DNA from: Lentibacillus sp. CBA3610
Lineage (GTDB): Bacteria; Bacillota; Bacilli; Bacillales; Amphibacillaceae
Length of the DNA: 64,000 nt
Direction: 5' to 3'
Assembly: GCF_013373365.1 (NCBI RefSeq)
Contig: NZ_CP035925.1
Coordinates: forward strand, 2,418,001 to 2,482,000
Shown: positions 18,835-27,650 of the stretch, one piece after another
How positions within the stretch are numbered: the stretch's first letter is position 1
Layout: each line of letters begins with the position of its first letter
Notes under the pieces: model-generated
What the model was told of the DNA's origin: nothing
Seen by the model: only the letters and a program-made list of their open reading frames with translations
Database searches by the model: none
Program-made: the position numbers and the translations under genes

Positions 18835-19743
18835 TTAATTACCCTTCATTTTGTCAATCTTGTCTTGATTATTATCAATCCACGTCTGTGCAACATCTTC
18901 GGGATTTTCCCCGTTGTCAATTTTGACGAGCATATCTTCAAGATCATCAATTGGTATACTCCAATTGCTTAAAAATTCATATGCCTCAGGTGCCTTCTCT
19001 TTCAATCCTTCATGGGCAACAACTTTAACGGTAGAACTCGGAAAAAGCTCTGGAGCTTCTTCGTGCGTTAATAATTTTATATCAAGCATATTAAACATGG
19101 TATGCGGACGCCATCCAAACAGCGCAACTGGTTCTTGCTCGTCTATTTTCTCTTGAGCCGCAGCCAACATAGCCGCCTCTGAGGAATTCACCATTTCCAT
19201 ATACAGATCATATGCATCAATGGCCTTTGGAATATCTTGAACTGCTGGATCACTTTCTGGTATTGCCAACACTTCATTATTTACTGTGTCTTCCTTACCT
19301 TTTAAATCGCCGACATCATTAACATCCTCCATATATTCAGGAACTGCAATTCCCCAATCCGCATTTTCATAGCTTGTAGATACAACCTCCACCGAACTGG
19401 AATATTCCTCCAGATAATGTTCGTGCTGAGGTTCCCAGTAATCCATAAAGATGTTAACATCACCTTCTGACAAACCAGTAAAAACAACTCCAAGCTCGGC
19501 CTGTTTTTCTTCTACCTTATAACCCATATTCTCCAAAACCTTTTTAGCTATTTCGGTTGGTGGAATAGTGCTCGTCCATGGTGTTTTCCCAAAAGTCAAT
19601 GTTGGTTTTTCCTCGTTGTTATTACCTGTCTCATTTGAAGCGCCACTGCTACTTCCAGCATCCTCTGAATTCCCATTTGATGTGCAACCGTACATAACGA
19701 TTGATAATAAAAGTGTTATCAAAATAACAAGTGTCTTCTTCAT
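18835..19743 (-). CDS. Glycine betaine/choline-type ABC binding lipoprotein
   Basis: A 302-aa substrate-binding lipoprotein of the OpuAC type. The signal ends in VMYGC with the lipidated Cys at 20, followed by an Asn/Ser/Glu-rich linker. TFGKTPWTSTIPP opens the mature fold, and tryptophans in MDYWEPQHEHY, NADWGIAVP and LFGWRPHTMF could form the aromatic cage that binds quaternary amines. No ATPase or permease gene accompanies it, so it either feeds an ABC system elsewhere or acts as a scavenger. GGAGAGG precedes the ATG. It is divergent from the BCCT transporter, and both may be controlled from the region around 19.94 kb. Confidence 0.9.
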   Translation of the reverse strand: MKKTLVILITLLLSIVMYGCTSNGNSEDAGSSSGASNETGNNNEEKPTLTFGKTPWTSTIPPTEIAKKVLENMGYKVEEKQAELGVVFTGLSEGDVNIFMDYWEPQHEHYLEEYSSSVEVVSTSYENADWGIAVPEYMEDVNDVGDLKGKEDTVNNEVLAIPESDPAVQDIPKAIDAYDLYMEMVNSSEAAMLAAAQEKIDEQEPVALFGWRPHTMFNMLDIKLLTHEEAPELFPSSTVKVVAHEGLKEKAPEAYEFLSNWSIPIDDLEDMLVKIDNGENPEDVAQTWIDNNQDKIDKMKGN

Positions 19744-19943
19744 TTTAATCCTCTCCTATAAACCTATAAATCGGATAGCTTTTGTTATGACTTGCCACAT
19801 ACATACCTCCTCAATCAAATTGGCGCTAGTGTAACATAAGTTTGAAAAGTTCCATAAATAAGGATTTTCAAGCATTTTCGGGATATGTTCAGAGATTCTA
19901 AGATAAATACGGAGATAACGCTGTACAGAAATAATTTTACAAA

Positions 19944-19962
19944 CTAACCAGACGGTTTGGAG
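19944..19962. promoter_or_regulatory. Degenerate TetR-type operator, site B
   Basis: Read on the minus strand the site is AACCGTCTGGTTAGTT, which matches site C (AACCGTCTGGACGGTT) at 13 of 16 positions and keeps one half-site intact. It lies in the divergent region between the binding-protein and BCCT genes. No strong -35/-10 pair overlaps it, so its strength is uncertain. Confidence 0.5.
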
Positions 19963-20266
19963 TGAATAAACATTTTGTACAATATTTTATTTACGTTATA
20001 TTTGAAAATAGTATCTTTACTGATGGTTTCTTAATTATGGAATGCCATGATTAAAATAAGTTCTTTTATGGGGGTGCTGAATAGATGGAGTGGGAAAATG
20101 ATCATCTTGAATCCGACTCGACTTAAATGTCGATTCCCCAGAAGACTTTGGATTACTAATACGGGTTCAGGTGTTATTTAAGAGAGCGGAATCTGAGTTA
20201 CTTAATAAGAGTTACGCTACTTACGATCACTTTTTAGAACATTATATTTTAAAGGGAGGTAATAAT

Positions 20267-21892
20267 TTGAAGCACTTGAATATTGAACATAAAGTGCTAT
20301 GGCCTGTTCTAATCGTTTTACTGTTAGTTTTAGTGCCTATTGGAATAAATCCTTCGAGTGCAGCAAATGTTGTCGGTACAATATTAAGCTTCATCACTGG
20401 TAATTTTGGATGGATTTTCGTCATGTTTCCATTCATGATACTTATCTTTTTTGCGTGGCTTGTTTTTGGCAAGTATGGTCAGATCAAATTAGGAGACCCC
20501 GACGATAAACCACAATTTTCAAATTTCAGTTGGTTTGCCATGATTTTTACTACGGGGATAGGCGGGGAAATTATGTATCAATCGATTATCGAACCGATCA
20601 CTTTTTATAATGACCCGCCCTTTGGAGTAGAATCAGGTACATTAAGTGCAGCGGACTGGGCTATGCCCTTTGATTTTTTTTACTGGGGAATACTCGCATG
20701 GGCCATTTATGCTCTTCCAAGTGTCCCAATGGCATATGCTTTATATGTGAAAAAGATACCTCATTTGAGACTTAGTGCTGCTTGTAAACCTATTTTAGGT
20801 AAACATTCTGACGGTTTACTGGGTAAAATCGTCGATATTGCCATGATGTTTGGTTTAATCGGGGTAGTAGGAACAAGCATAGGCTTAGTAGCTCCCATGA
20901 TAGCGCGATTTTTAGGTGAAATGTTTAATATTCCTGTCACGTTTGGGTTAATGGTAATTGTTATCGGTCTATGGGTAATTTTATTTGGAGGAAGTGTATA
21001 TTTGGGTCTTGAGAAAGGACTTAAAAGATTGTCAAATTTTAATATCATTATCGTCGCAGCCATAACTGCCTTCGTGTTCCTTGTCGGCCCAACAGTCTTT
21101 ATACTGGATAATACCATGCAATCCATAGGTGTCATGTTTAATGATTTCTTTAGAATGAGTTTTAATCTTGGCGCCATTAATAATGAAAGTTTCGCCCAAG
21201 ATTGGACTGTTTTCTATTGGGCATGGTGGATTGGTTACGCATCATTAATAGGTTTGTTTACTGCCAGAATTTCCAAGGGTCGTACGATAAGACAAGTGAT
21301 TATTACCCAATGCTTAATAGGGCCAGTGGGTTGCTGGCTATTTTTAGGTGTTTTTGGAAATTACGCATTGAACCTTGAATTATCCAATTTAGTTCCAGTT
21401 AGCTCAATAATGGTTAATAGTGGACAAACAGAAGGTATAATGGCTGTTATCAACACACTACCTTTGACTGCGATTCTCATACCACTATTTGTAGTCGCCT
21501 ATCTTGTATTCTCAGCAACAACCTTTGACACCGCTTCGTTGATTTTATCATCTGTTGCAAGTAAGAAATTAGATAGCACTGGTCAACCCTCTCGTATCCA
21601 TAGATTATTTTGGGCGTTAATTCTTGGATCCGTCGGTATCATTGTATTGGCTATAGGCGGGTTGGATGCCGTCCAATTGTCTTCAGTTATTGTAGGTGTC
21701 CCTATGATTTTGGTTTTTGCTTTAATGACGATTTCGTTTATTAAATCTGTCAAAGAAGATTTTAAGGAGAAAGATACAGGATCAACTTTAGTAAGATATC
21801 CCATACATCCTACATCAGAAACGAAAAAAGATCATGTAACTGAGCAAAACGAAGACGTTTTTACTGAAAAGGAAAGCAACATAGGGAAGTAA
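20267..21892 (+). CDS. BCCT-family betaine/carnitine/choline transporter
   Basis: A 541-aa carrier with twelve predicted membrane helices. The family signature FYWAWWIGYASLIGLFTARI (about 312-331) and SKGRTIRQ after it are clear. The substrate-region motif usually GLLFWGVAEP reads GIGGEIMYQSIIEPITFY here, so the binding site may differ from known glycine betaine carriers. BCCT proteins move quaternary ammonium compounds with Na+ or H+, or exchange them. A longer frame opens at 20171, but AAAGGGAGG serves the TTG at 20267. It lies between the binding-protein gene and the carboxylase operon, pointing to a trimethylammonium-type substrate for the cluster. Confidence 0.88.
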   Translation: MKHLNIEHKVLWPVLIVLLLVLVPIGINPSSAANVVGTILSFITGNFGWIFVMFPFMILIFFAWLVFGKYGQIKLGDPDDKPQFSNFSWFAMIFTTGIGGEIMYQSIIEPITFYNDPPFGVESGTLSAADWAMPFDFFYWGILAWAIYALPSVPMAYALYVKKIPHLRLSAACKPILGKHSDGLLGKIVDIAMMFGLIGVVGTSIGLVAPMIARFLGEMFNIPVTFGLMVIVIGLWVILFGGSVYLGLEKGLKRLSNFNIIIVAAITAFVFLVGPTVFILDNTMQSIGVMFNDFFRMSFNLGAINNESFAQDWTVFYWAWWIGYASLIGLFTARISKGRTIRQVIITQCLIGPVGCWLFLGVFGNYALNLELSNLVPVSSIMVNSGQTEGIMAVINTLPLTAILIPLFVVAYLVFSATTFDTASLILSSVASKKLDSTGQPSRIHRLFWALILGSVGIIVLAIGGLDAVQLSSVIVGVPMILVFALMTISFIKSVKEDFKEKDTGSTLVRYPIHPTSETKKDHVTEQNEDVFTEKESNIGK

Positions 21893-22228
21893 AAAGCTTT
21901 ATTTATTAAGAAGTTTACTTAAATATGTATGATTCAAAAGATCTTGTAATGTCTAATCATTACCATGCCAATTTGTTGTATCCTGAAGGCTAAATCACGA
22001 ATTTTATTGAATCTACTAAACAACTATCATCGATATATATGTGCGTTATTACACGTATGACGATTTGAACGGTCTTCCTCTGGATACCCTGATAACTTGC
22101 CTGTAGAAAATTTAGTTCAGTATTAAATCATCATTAAGAACAATTCTACTTCGAAGGATTTTGCAATCAAAAAAATCAGGCTTTAACAACATGAAAAATA
22201 ATTTTGAAAAAAATTTCATTTCTTAGTG

Positions 22229-22258
22229 TTGACAACAAACCGTCTGGACGGTTAATGT
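22229..22258 (+). promoter_or_regulatory. Carboxylase operon promoter with operator site C
   Basis: TTGACA at 22229-22234 and TAATGT at 22253-22258 are 18 bases apart, and the spacer is almost filled by AACCGTCTGGACGGTT (22238-22253). Arms of 7 bases (AACCGTC/GACGGTT) are perfect. The same element, with identical box order, occurs at the tetR promoter. A repressor bound here would exclude RNA polymerase. Confidence 0.8.
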
Positions 22259-22288
22259 ACTTAATAGGAGGTGGAACTGCGATAAAAT

Positions 22289-22408
22289 ATGGATAAAAAG
22301 TTAACTGAAGCAATCCAAGGGGCGCAGGATTCGAATCAATGGATCTTAAGTTCCCTTGAAACAAGATTGAGCCGACTTAAAACCAACGAAGGAGGATATG
22401 CGACATGA
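22289..22408 (+). CDS. Small leader ORF, 39 aa, coupled to carboxylase gene
   Basis: ATG at 22289 opens a frame of 39 codons (MDKKLTEAIQGAQDSNQWIL, then SSLETRLSRLKTNEGGYAT). Its stop overlaps the carboxylase start in an ATGA. AGGAGGTGG lies 15-16 bases upstream, rather far but usable. The peptide is hydrophilic and helical, with no membrane segment. It could be a small accessory subunit or a leader that couples translation. I know no family for it, so this is a prediction. Confidence 0.45.
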   Translation: MDKKLTEAIQGAQDSNQWILSSLETRLSRLKTNEGGYAT

Positions 22409-24576
22409 AACAAACAAAACCACTTGTACTCGGCATCGATGCCGGTGGTACGATGACCGACACAATCCTCGTGGACAAACAAGGCAACTTCGCTGTCGGT
22501 AAGGCACCGACTACACCTAATTACGAATCGGAAGGATTTATTGAATCAGCGCGTGACGCTACTAGTCTCTGGAACCTGGATGTCAACAAAACCTTTGAAG
22601 AATTGGCGGTAGTCCTTTATTCAGGTACGGGTATGCTGAATACGTTGTTATCAAGGAGCGGAAAGCGCATTGGTCTGATTGTGACACGGGGCATGGAAGA
22701 TGCCATACTTATGGGAAGAGGCCTTCAGTCATGGGCCGGTTATTCTTATGAAGACCGCTTGCATGCAGTCACCCACGCGTCTCCCGAGCCTCTTGTGCCC
22801 CTCAGTCGGGTGCGCGGTGTGACCGAGCGTGTCGACCAGTTCGGTCAGGTCGTCATTCCAGCTTATGACCACGAGGCAATCAGCGGTGTGGAAGAGCTTT
22901 TGGAGCAGGATATCGAGGCATTATGCATCTGTTGCATGTATTCACACGTCAATCCTGAACACGAATTACAAATTGGCGAAGCGGCCAAGAAGGTACTGGC
23001 TGAGCATGACGTCGACATCCCAATCTACTTTAGTCATCAGGTTCGTCCGATCATTCGCGAACAATCCCGGTTAAACAGCACGCTCATCGAGGCATATGCA
23101 ACAGCTAGAGGCCGTGAGCAGCTGCTGGGCGTTGAAGCGGCTGCTAAGGAACATGGTTTCCCACACAGCATGCAAACGATGCTTTCATACGGAGGGCTCG
23201 CGGACGTACGCTATCCTCGTCTGCACGAGACAATGATCTCGGGGCCGGTCGGGGGCCTATTGGGAGCAAAACATGTTGGCGAATTGATCGGTACGGACTC
23301 GGTGATCGTCAGTGATATGGGGGGAACGAGCTTTGACATCGGTGCCATTACCCGTGGCAAAGTCCCTATTGAAGATGAGCCAACCTTGGCCCGGTTTAAA
23401 CTGAATTTGCCGACACTAGCAATGGATACCATCGGTGCCGGCGGCGGTACTATTGTTAAGGTGGACCCACACACAGGTAAGGTTAGTCTAGGTCCGGAAA
23501 GCGCTGGCTCAGTGCCGGGTCCGGTGGCTATGGATATGGGCGGTACAGAGCCAACGATTGCTGACTGTGATGCGATAATGGGTCGCTTGAACCCTGATAA
23601 CTTTCTCGGTGGCAAGGTCAAACTTAATATCGAGAAGGCAACGCAGGTTCTGAAAGAGAAAGTTGCCGATCCATTGGGAGTTGACGTTTATGAAGCGGCT
23701 GAGGGGATGGTGAATATGCTGGAGATGGAAGCTAAGTCTTCCATTGAATCCATTATTTCGACGCGTGGTGTTGATCCAGGTGAGTACCACTTGATGGCTT
23801 ACGGCGGATCTGGACCGCTTCACATGGCTGAGTACAGCCGCAGCCTAGGTTTTAAAGGTGTCATGACATTCCCGTTTGCGGCAGCATTTTCAGCCTTTGG
23901 TTGCACTACGGCGGATTACTTGCACAGGCACAGCCAATCCGTCCATATTATGACCGGACCCGATTCTTCGGATATGGACAGGGAAGAGGCGCGACGTCAG
24001 ATTAATGAAATCTGGAACGAACTTGATACCCAAGCCCGCTCTGAGTTGGTCTCTGAAGGTCATGAAGCAGACGCAGTCGTTTGTGAGCCATTCGCCATGA
24101 TGCGCTACACTGGCCAACTGGAAGATGTCGAAGTTGCAGCACCAGTGACCAAATTAGAGTCAGATGAAGATTTAGATAAGCTTACACAAGCTTTTGAAGA
24201 CCTGTACGAACAGATTAACCGCAGTGTGTCCGGTTATGGGACAGCCGGTTATACAATTATGGAACTCGGCTTAAATGCTCGTGTGGAAAAAGTGAAGCCA
24301 GAGCTGAGTCGCCGTCCTTTGGGGTCCAAGAATCCTGATCCCGAGGCCGCCAAAGGGAAGCGGTCTATGTATTACAATCGTGCGTGGCATGAGGCACAGC
24401 TTTGGGAAATGGACATGCTGAAGCCCGGCAACGTGCTTGAGGGCCCTGCCATTGTCGAGCACCCTGCTACGACCTTGGTCATCCCAGCGGGGGACCGGGT
24501 CCGTGTAGATGAATGGACTATTCTGCACTACGAACACGGCGAGGACACGCAAAATTCAGTTGGAAACGTATTGTAG
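22405..24576 (+). CDS. acxA: Acetone carboxylase beta-like subunit (hydantoinase A type)
   Basis: A 723-aa ATP-using subunit of the hydantoinase A/acetone carboxylase beta group. GIDAGGTMTDTILVD at the N-terminus and SDMGGTSFDIGAITRG near 305-320 form the nucleotide site, and MAYGGSGPLHMAEY lies near 470. With the next two genes it forms the alpha-beta-gamma set that carboxylates ketones with bicarbonate and ATP. GGAGG is 9 bases before the ATG. The operon reads visibly richer in G+C than the BCCT gene before it, which suggests acquisition from elsewhere. The substrate may be acetone or a larger methyl ketone; context favours a quaternary ammonium ketone. Confidence 0.85.
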   Translation: MKQTKPLVLGIDAGGTMTDTILVDKQGNFAVGKAPTTPNYESEGFIESARDATSLWNLDVNKTFEELAVVLYSGTGMLNTLLSRSGKRIGLIVTRGMEDAILMGRGLQSWAGYSYEDRLHAVTHASPEPLVPLSRVRGVTERVDQFGQVVIPAYDHEAISGVEELLEQDIEALCICCMYSHVNPEHELQIGEAAKKVLAEHDVDIPIYFSHQVRPIIREQSRLNSTLIEAYATARGREQLLGVEAAAKEHGFPHSMQTMLSYGGLADVRYPRLHETMISGPVGGLLGAKHVGELIGTDSVIVSDMGGTSFDIGAITRGKVPIEDEPTLARFKLNLPTLAMDTIGAGGGTIVKVDPHTGKVSLGPESAGSVPGPVAMDMGGTEPTIADCDAIMGRLNPDNFLGGKVKLNIEKATQVLKEKVADPLGVDVYEAAEGMVNMLEMEAKSSIESIISTRGVDPGEYHLMAYGGSGPLHMAEYSRSLGFKGVMTFPFAAAFSAFGCTTADYLHRHSQSVHIMTGPDSSDMDREEARRQINEIWNELDTQARSELVSEGHEADAVVCEPFAMMRYTGQLEDVEVAAPVTKLESDEDLDKLTQAFEDLYEQINRSVSGYGTAGYTIMELGLNARVEKVKPELSRRPLGSKNPDPEAAKGKRSMYYNRAWHEAQLWEMDMLKPGNVLEGPAIVEHPATTLVIPAGDRVRVDEWTILHYEHGEDTQNSVGNVL

Positions 24577-24608
24577 ACCGAGGTTCAATCTAAAAAAGGA
24601 GGATCCTT

Positions 24609-26801
24609 ATGAATGACGCAGTAGAAAACAAAGCCACGGGGCTTAAGGAGCAATTGCTTGAGAACGATCGTAAATTCCAAGAAACAGGTTGTTATGCTGG
24701 CATAACGGAATTAAAATACCGTGAGGAAGATCCTCTGCGCTATGAAAGCCTGCACACAAAGCTTCGATCAATGTCGATAGCATCGCGGGAGATGGCCAGA
24801 AGCATTTCAGCTTCTCCCGGTGTGCGAGAGGTAGGGGAAATGGTTGTAGCGTTATACACCCCTGAAGGTGACGCGATTAGCCTTTCCACAGGAATTATGG
24901 TTCACGTGCATACGATGAGCCGGTTTATCAAATGGATGATTCAAAATGGTTACGAGGACTCGCCTGGTCTTTGTCCTGGTGATGTGTTCGCCAACAATGA
25001 CGCTTTTATCGGTACGGTACAAGTACCAGACGTAATGGTTGTTATACCGATTTTCCATAATGACGAGCTTGTCGGCTGGGCCGGCACAGTCGCTCACGAA
25101 TTGGAGGTCGGCGGCATCACACCAGGTGGTGACGTGTACTTGGCCCAAGAACGTTTTACTGAAGGCTTGTTCGTTTGTGCCGAAAAAGTGGGCGAGAAAG
25201 ACGAGCTGCGCCGGGACTATCTGATTCGATTGGAACGGAACCTCCGTATGCCTATCTATTGGATGTTTGACGATAAAGCAAAATTAGCAGCTAACCTGGA
25301 ATTGCGGGATCAGGTGAAAGAGCTTATCGATGAAGTCGGTTTGGACTACTACAAGCGGGCTACCCGTGAATTCATTGAAGAAGGTCGCCGCGCGCAGCTT
25401 TCGAAGGTTCAACAGCTTATGGTGCCCGGTCGCTACAGGGGACACACGTTTTATGGCCACCTCACTGAGGGTAAACCTGGAATTTTACCTTTAGGTGATG
25501 AAAACTTGCTGTATTCCATCCCGCTTGAATTGGATGTGGGCGGCGATGGCCACATGCATTTGGATTTTGAAGGCACCGGTTCTTGGGGCTATCACTCCAT
25601 GAATTGTACGCCAGCTGGTATGGACGGCGGCTTGTTTGTCACCCTAACTCAGTCTATGAACTTTGAAGGTAAGGTGAACGACGGAGCCTGGCTGGCTACA
25701 GATATGAATTTACCGTCGGGGACCTGGACCAATCCAGACCGCCATACCGTAGCGACGGCCACGTCCTGGGCACTTCTGTTACCGGCCTTTGGCATTTTTC
25801 AGCGGTTGCTCAGCCGTGGCTTTGTGAGTCGGGGATTCAAAGAAGAAGCGTTTGTCGGTCAGGTAAACAGTCCAATGGTAGAAATGGGTGGTCAAAGTCA
25901 GTACGGCAGCCAGTTTGGCATGGCTATGTTTGAGTGCTCCGCAGCCGGAAGTGGCGCCCTTGGTATAAAAGACGGGATCGATAATGGCTATGTTGGTTGG
26001 AATCCCGAATCTGACATGGGCAATATGGAAGTTTGGGAGCAGGGCATACCGATGCTCTACTTAGGGCGAAGCATCGCGGCTGATTCGGGCGGACCCGGCA
26101 GCAACCGCGGCGGTACAGCCTTCACTTCACTTTGGCTCGTGCACAATACAGATGAAGTGACGATTGCTACGTCCGAACATTCAAGTCGTGTGTATGACAA
26201 CGCCGGCATGTGCGGTGGCTATCCAGCGCCGACAGCCCACAGGCACTTCACTGTGCGAGATAGCAATATTCAGCAGTTGATTGAAGAACAGAAACCATTA
26301 CCTCACTCGTTGGGGGAAGACCCATACACGACCGACTTGGACAGGTTGGTTGAAGGCGAGAAGAAAGAGGTTGAAGGCCCGCATATTGACAAACCGTTGC
26401 AAGCCGGGGATCTGTTTGCACACTCATACAATGGTGGAGGCGGCTATGGCGATCCCATCGAGCGGGACCCGCTGGATGTTGTCCGGGATGTTGAGAACGG
26501 CTATGTGACGCCGGAAATTGCCCAAAGAACTCATGCTGTAGTGCTTGAGCATGACGAGGAGCGTAACGCTTGGCGTGTCAACTCAGAAGCAACCGAAGCT
26601 CGACGCAAAGAAGTCCGAAACTCCCGGTTAAATAAGGCTATGCCTGTTAAGGATTGGATTGCATCCGAGCGCGAGCGCGTGTTGGAAAAGGACTTTGTTA
26701 CCGAAGTGCATAAAATGTATCAGGACACAATGGGCATTTCCAGCCAATTTGCCAAAGAGTTCCGTGAATTCTGGCAGCTGCCGGAAAACTTTACAATGTA
26801 A
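24609..26801 (+). CDS. acxB: Acetone carboxylase alpha-like subunit (hydantoinase B type)
   Basis: A 730-aa hydantoinase B/oxoprolinase family protein. Recognisable stretches include PGDVFANNDAFIGTVQVPDV (about 120-139), LEVGGITPGGD, and a glycine-rich SGGPGSNRGGTAF near 495-507, with HSYNGGGGYGDP close to the C-terminus. In acetone carboxylase this subunit carries the metal-dependent carboxylation site. AAAAAGGAGG precedes the ATG, 32 bp after the first subunit. Length and order match the acxABC arrangement rather than a two-gene hydantoinase. Confidence 0.85.
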   Translation: MNDAVENKATGLKEQLLENDRKFQETGCYAGITELKYREEDPLRYESLHTKLRSMSIASREMARSISASPGVREVGEMVVALYTPEGDAISLSTGIMVHVHTMSRFIKWMIQNGYEDSPGLCPGDVFANNDAFIGTVQVPDVMVVIPIFHNDELVGWAGTVAHELEVGGITPGGDVYLAQERFTEGLFVCAEKVGEKDELRRDYLIRLERNLRMPIYWMFDDKAKLAANLELRDQVKELIDEVGLDYYKRATREFIEEGRRAQLSKVQQLMVPGRYRGHTFYGHLTEGKPGILPLGDENLLYSIPLELDVGGDGHMHLDFEGTGSWGYHSMNCTPAGMDGGLFVTLTQSMNFEGKVNDGAWLATDMNLPSGTWTNPDRHTVATATSWALLLPAFGIFQRLLSRGFVSRGFKEEAFVGQVNSPMVEMGGQSQYGSQFGMAMFECSAAGSGALGIKDGIDNGYVGWNPESDMGNMEVWEQGIPMLYLGRSIAADSGGPGSNRGGTAFTSLWLVHNTDEVTIATSEHSSRVYDNAGMCGGYPAPTAHRHFTVRDSNIQQLIEEQKPLPHSLGEDPYTTDLDRLVEGEKKEVEGPHIDKPLQAGDLFAHSYNGGGGYGDPIERDPLDVVRDVENGYVTPEIAQRTHAVVLEHDEERNAWRVNSEATEARRKEVRNSRLNKAMPVKDWIASERERVLEKDFVTEVHKMYQDTMGISSQFAKEFREFWQLPENFTM

Positions 26802-26813
26802 GGAGTGATAACG

Positions 26814-27338
26814 ATGGCAAGCTATGATAAGGAAATAGTTCGTGACTTAATTGACGGTACGCTGCCTTGGCAGTCGACGAAATCAATTATGAGTCAGTAT
26901 AAAGACGACGACCGGTTTTTCAAGTACATCGATATTCTTCAAGAACGGGTGAAATTTAACGACCAGATCTTGTTGCCGATTGGCGAGCATTTGTATATTG
27001 TTGCTAAAAAAAGTGAGCCTCAAGGCGAGCGAGTTGTCAAATGTGGCTGCGGTTATGAGTTTGGTCATTACACTAACAACTGGAAGTTAAACGCTGTGAT
27101 TAATGTTCGGGATGAAGAGAAAGAGATTGCTGAAATCTATCCTGGACGTCATAGCTATGATCCGGACTGGATGGAAATCCGCGAGTTTATTTGTCCGGGC
27201 TGTGCCACGCTGTTAGAAGTGGAGGCAGCTGCGCCGGGATACCCAATCGTATTTGATTTCTTGCCGTACTTAGAGACTTTTTATCGCGATTGGCTTGGTC
27301 GAGAGCTACCAGCTGAGACCAGTGCTGAACAGCCTTAA
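26814..27338 (+). CDS. acxC: Acetone carboxylase gamma-like subunit
   Basis: A 174-aa protein with the small-subunit features of acetone carboxylase: VVKCGCGYEFGHYTNNWKLN near residue 60 and FICPGCATLLEVEA near 125 supply four cysteines for a zinc site, followed by FDFLPYLETFYRDWLGR. Presence of this subunit separates the operon from ordinary hydantoinases. A GTG opens the frame at 26805, but AAGGAGTGA serves the ATG at 26814, just after the previous stop. A terminator follows at 27357. Confidence 0.88.
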   Translation: MASYDKEIVRDLIDGTLPWQSTKSIMSQYKDDDRFFKYIDILQERVKFNDQILLPIGEHLYIVAKKSEPQGERVVKCGCGYEFGHYTNNWKLNAVINVRDEEKEIAEIYPGRHSYDPDWMEIREFICPGCATLLEVEAAAPGYPIVFDFLPYLETFYRDWLGRELPAETSAEQP

Positions 27339-27356
27339 AATTACTCAAACACATGA

Positions 27357-27386
27357 TAAAAGGGCCGTGTTATCCGGCCTTTTTAT
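27357..27386 (+). terminator. Carboxylase operon terminator
   Basis: GGCCG and CGGCC form the core of a short stem with an A-rich upstream and T-rich downstream side (CCTTTTTATC). It begins 19 bases after the last stop. Confidence 0.75.
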
Positions 27387-27511
27387 CTTCTTCAATTATG
27401 TATGACTTTCAATTTATTGTATTTTATCAGCTGGCAGGGAAAATTCGTCTAAAATCTTGTCATATCCAATCCTTATTACATCTGGTATCCGCCGGTTTAG
27501 TGAATAAAGAG

Positions 27512-27552
27512 AAAAAATAATCCCGGCTGTTCTTCTTTCAGAGCCGGATTAA
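27512..27552 (-). terminator. Terminator after Panacea gene
   Basis: TAATCCCGGCT at 27518-27528 pairs with AGCCGGATTA at 27542-27551, one base bulged. On the minus strand the stem is followed by ATTTTTTC. Further GGAGGC/GCCTCC complementarity lies at 27559-27631. Confidence 0.7.
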
Positions 27553-27650
27553 TGACAGGAGGCTTTTACTCCATTAATTTCCCTCCTTATCGGCTGCTCG
27601 GTTACAGGCACCCCCAACCAAAAAAGCCTCCCGCATTTTAAAGCGAAAGA

